Shown piece by piece: positions 62,006-64,000 of a DNA stretch of 64,000 nucleotides. The position numbers and the translations under genes were made by a program. The stretch is taken from NCBI GenBank assembly GCA_017792345.1, contig CP051228.1, positions 558,001 to 622,000 on the forward strand, in the 5' to 3' direction. The DNA is from Mesoflavibacter sp. (GTDB lineage: Bacteria; Pseudomonadota; Alphaproteobacteria; UBA8366; Aestuariispiraceae). A model generated the notes under the pieces. That model worked only from the letters and a program-made list of their open reading frames with translations. It did no database searches and was not told the DNA's origin. Position 1 is the first letter of the stretch, and every line of letters starts with the position of its first letter.

Positions 62006-64000
62006 AGCCCCATTTCCTTGCGCCAGTACGCGTACATTCCCCGAATGGCCGATTCCGAGATCAGCGTATCGGACGTACCGGTCGGTGTTTCCGGATCCAG
62101 CGCCACCAGATGTTCTCCGTCATTGCCGCGCAGCATCCCGTCCTGAACGAACTTCATCGCCTCGTTGTCCTCCAGTCCCAGGAACCCGGCCGGGCCCATC
62201 AGATTGCCCTGCCGCAGGCGATGACGGGTCATTTCCTCGTCGTCGCCTTCATAGCCGAACATGGTCCAGTTCATGACGAATTCGTTCGGCCCTTTCGGTA
62301 CGATCTGGCGAACGCCCAGCGTGTTCATCTCGCGCTGCACGATCAGGTTCGGCCAGATCGTCTGCATCGTCACGGACCAGGGCGAATCGAACTCCGGAAT
62401 GAAATCCATGAATTTCGGTTCGTTCAGCACCATCCCGTCGCGATAGGCCCGCATTTCGCTCTTGGCCGCGGAATCGACGGTCTTTCCGTCGCTCTTGGCC
62501 GACGCCATCGTGCCGTGCCGACCGGTGGCATCGGCGATCATGGCCGATTTGTTGCCCGCGACCAGCAGCCCGAAGGTGACCAGGAAGGTGTGCAGCAGGG
62601 TCGCGTGGTACGGGTCTTTCAGGTTCTCGTGGTACAGCTTCCAATTCCCCGGCACCGTATTGCGGTAGTAGCCCAGGATCGTCAGCTTCCGGCCGTCGAA
62701 GGTGGCGTCGAAATCCGTCAGGATCTCCGGCCCCATATACTCCTCGATCGATTCCATGTCGTCATGGAAGGACGCGAAGACGACGCCGCGCCGGGTCGTG
62801 ACATTGAGCTTCCGGATACCGTGCTGGGTCGGATCGAAATCCTTCGCCATGCCGCCCTTGCCCCCGACACCGCGCCGGAAGGGAACGCCGCTGAGATTGC
62901 CTTCCAGATCATAGGTCCACTGGTGATAGGGGCAGACGAATTCCGTCACCTTGCCTCGCTGTTCGCGGCAGAACTCCGCGGCCCGGTGCGCACAGCGGTT
63001 CTCGAACACGTTCACCGCGCCGTCTTCGCCGCGCACGACGACGACCGGGGTCGGTCCGACGAAGGAGCGCACGAACTGACCCGGCTCGGGAATCTCGGCT
63101 TCCAGCGCGACATAATTCCAGGACCGGCCATGGAAGATGCGCTCGACCTCACGCTGGTAGATTTCGTCGCTGGTATAGACCCAGTCCGGGATCCGATTCA
63201 TGCCGCCTTCGGGCCAAATATAGGGAACCGGCGTGGTGGCCGGGGTCACCGCCTTGCCGATGCAGCCCTCGGGCCGGGAGTCGGACTGGCGTGTTTCAAA
63301 CAAGTCTTCGGGCACGGTATTCCCCCTGCTCATCAAATTGCGGCCTTCCCGAATGGCCGCGGCATCCGAAAATGCGAAGACGGCGCGCAGCGTGTTGTCG
63401 GGATTGATCTGGAACCAGGCCGACGGACCTTCCTCCGCGCCGCCGCGCCGCCGAACCGCGCCGTGGGGATCGGGTATCCCCAGAATTTGGATATTCAGGC
63501 CGAACTGGTCGGACCAGAACCAGGGCACGCCTTCATACCGGGTCTCCGCCCCGACCAGGGAACGGCCCGCCGCCGCCGCCTGATCCTGAGCGTTCTGCCA
63601 AGATTCCAGGCGCATCGGCCCGCCGTTCGGCGCATGCGGATAATTGGCAACGTCGCCCGCCGCGAAGATCGCCGGATCGGAGGTGCGCCCCGTCGCGTCG
63701 ACGACGATCCCGCCATCGACGGAAAGCCCCGCTTCACGCGCCAGCTCGACATTGGGAATGGCACCGACCCCGACGATGACCAGATCCGACGGCACCGTCT
63801 CGCCGGAGGCCAGTCTCACCGCCGACACCGTGCCGTTCGATCCGTCAAAACCGGCGACATCGACGTCCGTGCGGATATCGACGCCCGCCGCGCGGGCCCT
63901 ATCGGCCAGATCTTCCGAGATCTCTGCCGGAAGGATGCGGGACACCAGACGCGCGTCACGTTCCAGTACCGTGACCCGCTTCCCGGTCGCGGCCGCCGTC
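62002..64000 (-). CDS. Ferredoxin-reductase-Rieske oxygenase alpha fusion, 5' end outside window
   Basis: An uninterrupted frame runs to base 64000, so the N-terminus is missing; GTG 63945 is only an internal codon. From the N-side, about 220 residues are the second half of a pyridine-nucleotide ferredoxin reductase: an NAD domain end (GKRVTVLERDARL), the FAD motif FAAGDVANYP and a reductase C-domain (RLESWQNAQDQ). A linker near 63330-63200 leads to a Rieske alpha subunit: Cys318/His320 and Cys338/His341 (numbered from 63945) for 2Fe-2S, and Asp444, His447, His452 around the iron. ATG 63333 could allow an extra internal start. Confidence 0.9.
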   Translation of the reverse strand, partial: TAAATGKRVTVLERDARLVSRILPAEISEDLADRARAAGVDIRTDVDVAGFDGSNGTVSAVRLASGETVPSDLVIVGVGAIPNVELAREAGLSVDGGIVVDATGRTSDPAIFAAGDVANYPHAPNGGPMRLESWQNAQDQAAAAGRSLVGAETRYEGVPWFWSDQFGLNIQILGIPDPHGAVRRRGGAEEGPSAWFQINPDNTLRAVFAFSDAAAIREGRNLMSRGNTVPEDLFETRQSDSRPEGCIGKAVTPATTPVPYIWPEGGMNRIPDWVYTSDEIYQREVERIFHGRSWNYVALEAEIPEPGQFVRSFVGPTPVVVVRGEDGAVNVFENRCAHRAAEFCREQRGKVTEFVCPYHQWTYDLEGNLSGVPFRRGVGGKGGMAKDFDPTQHGIRKLNVTTRRGVVFASFHDDMESIEEYMGPEILTDFDATFDGRKLTILGYYRNTVPGNWKLYHENLKDPYHATLLHTFLVTFGLLVAGNKSAMIADATGRHGTMASAKSDGKTVDSAAKSEMRAYRDGMVLNEPKFMDFIPEFDSPWSVTMQTIWPNLIVQREMNTLGVRQIVPKGPNEFVMNWTMFGYEGDDEEMTRHRLRQGNLMGPAGFLGLEDNEAMKFVQDGMLRGNDGEHLVALDPETPTGTSDTLISESAIRGMYAYWRKEMGL

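Noticed and set aside
63301-63345. Separate start for an independent Rieske alpha gene
   Set aside because: ATG 63333 is possible, but it is in the same uninterrupted frame as the reductase with no stop between, so translation from upstream must yield a fusion.

Overview
The window is high-G+C, densely packed bacterial DNA. The gene families (TRAP transporters, a FecI/FecR/TonB-receptor locus, a Zur/Znu locus, HisKA/Hpt phosphorelay proteins, xanthine-dehydrogenase-type hydroxylase subunits, a Rieske oxygenase) and the frequent ATGA stop/start overlaps fit an alphaproteobacterium with a versatile heterotrophic, probably marine or soil, lifestyle. A Rhodospirillales-like relative is my best guess, from gene content only. 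No tRNA, rRNA, CRISPR array, transposase or phage gene was seen.

Layout. 1-2.8 kb: a TetR-led operon with acyl-CoA dehydrogenase, a LivG-type ATPase and a truncated acyl-CoA synthetase. 3.2-5.7 kb: a small duplicated basic protein, then a GST-led operon carrying three copies of an unrecognised domain of about 125 residues. 5.7-6.6 kb: a glycine-zipper envelope protein. 6.7-17 kb: a meta-cleavage catabolic cluster (aldolase, hydratase, semialdehyde dehydrogenase, class II aldolase/decarboxylase, an extradiol dioxygenase plus a ligand-less paralogue, a TRAP transporter, a 3-hydroxyacyl-CoA dehydrogenase-like enzyme), with a divergent GntR regulator. 17-20.2 kb: composite palindromic repeat arrays on both sides of an MFS gene. 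20.2-22.5 kb: PPOX protein, P-loop kinase-like protein, LysR. 22.6-26.5 kb: an operon whose order suggests ureide/hydantoin to D-amino acid to keto acid catabolism. 26.5-37.7 kb: a signalling island with an ethylene-receptor-like histidine kinase, single-domain and hybrid receivers, a REC-EAL protein, two paralogous membrane hybrid kinases and an orphan Cache sensor. 38-41.3 kb: methyltransferase, DUF4286-like protein, PACE efflux pump with LysR. 41.3-48.6 kb: a 2OG oxygenase and an iron-uptake locus (ECF sigma, FecR, TonB receptor, flavin reductase, MATE). 48.6-53 kb: a proline-racemase-fold protein and zur-znuB-znuC / znuA. 53-60.5 kb: a three-subunit molybdenum hydroxylase with a Fe-S/CoxG fusion, plus a second TRAP transporter. 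60.9-64 kb: MarR and a Rieske oxygenase whose alpha subunit is continuous with an upstream ferredoxin-reductase domain; this gene runs off the window.

How it fits together. Three catabolic blocks each pair uptake or activation with ring- or amide-opening enzymes and a local regulator. Metal acquisition (Fe, Zn) sits between them and could supply the many Fe- and Zn-dependent enzymes. The most unusual items are the reductase-Rieske fusion, the PuuE-like/N-carbamoyl-D-amino-acid hydrolase/D-aminotransferase operon, the catalytically stripped extradiol partner, and the ethylene-receptor-type kinase at the head of the phosphorelay island.
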